This document shows, piece after piece, positions 63,668-64,000 of a DNA stretch of 64,000 nt (the first letter of the stretch is position 1; each line of letters opens with the position of its first letter). The stretch spans positions 310,001 to 374,000 of the forward strand of contig NC_012438.1 of NCBI RefSeq assembly GCF_000021545.1, written 5' to 3'. Made by a program: the position numbers and the translations under genes. Under the pieces are notes generated by a model. That model saw only the letters and a program-made list of their open reading frames with translations, was not told the DNA's origin and made no database searches. This DNA comes from Sulfurihydrogenibium azorense Az-Fu1 (GTDB lineage Bacteria > Aquificota > Aquificia > Aquificales > Hydrogenothermaceae).

Positions 63668-64000
63668 GATTTTTTTAGGGCTTGGTAGTAATGTTGGAGA
63701 TAGACTTACAAACTTAAATAGAGCTATAAAAATCCTATCAGACAAGATACAAATTTTAAAAGTATCAAAAATCTATGAAACTAAACCAATAGGAGTAGAG
63801 AATCAGCCAGACTTTTTAAATATGGCTGTAATGGGACAAACAGAGTTAGACCATTTATCTTTATTTGAATTTGTTAAAAATGTTGAAAAACAGGTAGGAA
63901 GAGTTTACAGATACAGATGGGGTCCACGGGAGATAGATATAGACATACTTTTTTATAATGATTTAATCTATAAGTCTAAAGCTTTAGAAATACCTCATCC
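63660..64000 (+). CDS. folK: Hydroxymethyl-dihydropterin pyrophosphokinase (3' end outside window)
   Basis: First 113 or so residues. [36 protein letters not shown] and the signature [17 protein letters not shown]. Transfers pyrophosphate from ATP in folate synthesis. I start at TTG 63660, overlapping the fmt stop, with AAGAAGGGG upstream; no ATG gives the full N-terminus. Confidence 0.92.

Overview
The window is about 64 kb of very A+T-rich bacterial chromosome. Gene content points to a thermophilic, sulfur-oxidising member of the Aquificota, most like the Hydrogenothermaceae (Sulfurihydrogenibium or Persephonella type). Pointers are a SorAB-type sulfite dehydrogenase pair, a Cys-containing metal-dependent KdsA, minCDE, short-form hisG, biosynthetic genes scattered among unrelated operons, and many TTG/GTG starts. 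The species cannot be fixed from sequence reading alone. I saw no rRNA, tRNA or CRISPR array.

Region 1 (1-20.4 kb, + strand) is a surface-polysaccharide locus. WbpD, WbpE and WbpI-type enzymes make a diacetamido-uronic acid nucleotide sugar. WbpM/PglF, a second DegT aminotransferase and a PglC/WcaJ-type initiating transferase make and load an amino sugar on undecaprenyl phosphate. Two GT4 glycosyltransferases extend it, a Wzx flippase exports it, ManC supplies GDP-mannose and RfbACBD supply dTDP-L-rhamnose. The locus is scarred. An IS481-like element sits between a 3'-truncated asnB and a 5'-truncated polymerase (wzy) fragment, an acyltransferase tail remains at 14.1 kb, and two antitoxin/PIN modules are buried between sugar genes. 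The first PIN domain is fused in frame to the WbpE aminotransferase. Two paralogous coiled-coil/nuclease-fold genes flank the rhamnose genes; the second contains a nearly exact 120-bp tandem repeat.

Region 2 (21.5-32.5 kb) is mixed: pgi, a PEGA/beta-propeller lipoprotein, sorA with its small cytochrome c, an RlmD-like methyltransferase, a fibronectin-like lipoprotein, kdsA, a TolC-like protein, a Fic protein with a frameshifted tail, a flavin split-barrel protein, and speD preceded by a Shine-Dalgarno-equipped upstream ORF.

Region 3 (32.6-54.3 kb) is mostly housekeeping: tig-clpP-clpX-engB-trpA-hisH-bioF as a tight cluster, a minus-strand BFN/macro-domain/Mrr-like trio, an MrfA-type helicase, a convergent DUF4325 and HATPase pair, nnrDE-elbB, purD-lysA, and minCDE-hisG-glmU-surA-yraN.

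Region 4 (54.3-64 kb) opens with a 1050-residue PhnD-like/PAS/GAF/PAS/GGDEF/EAL protein. Its likely sigma-70 promoter has a run of nine C in a 17-bp spacer, the layout of a phase-variable promoter. Next to it is an IS982/IS5-like element bounded by exact 24-bp direct repeats, then a coiled-coil lipoprotein, glcD, rpmB, an Rpn-like nuclease gene with a short middle, obgE, fmt and the start of folK. The strongest leads are the C9 promoter, the PIN-aminotransferase fusion, the IS-scarred polysaccharide locus and the speD upstream ORF.
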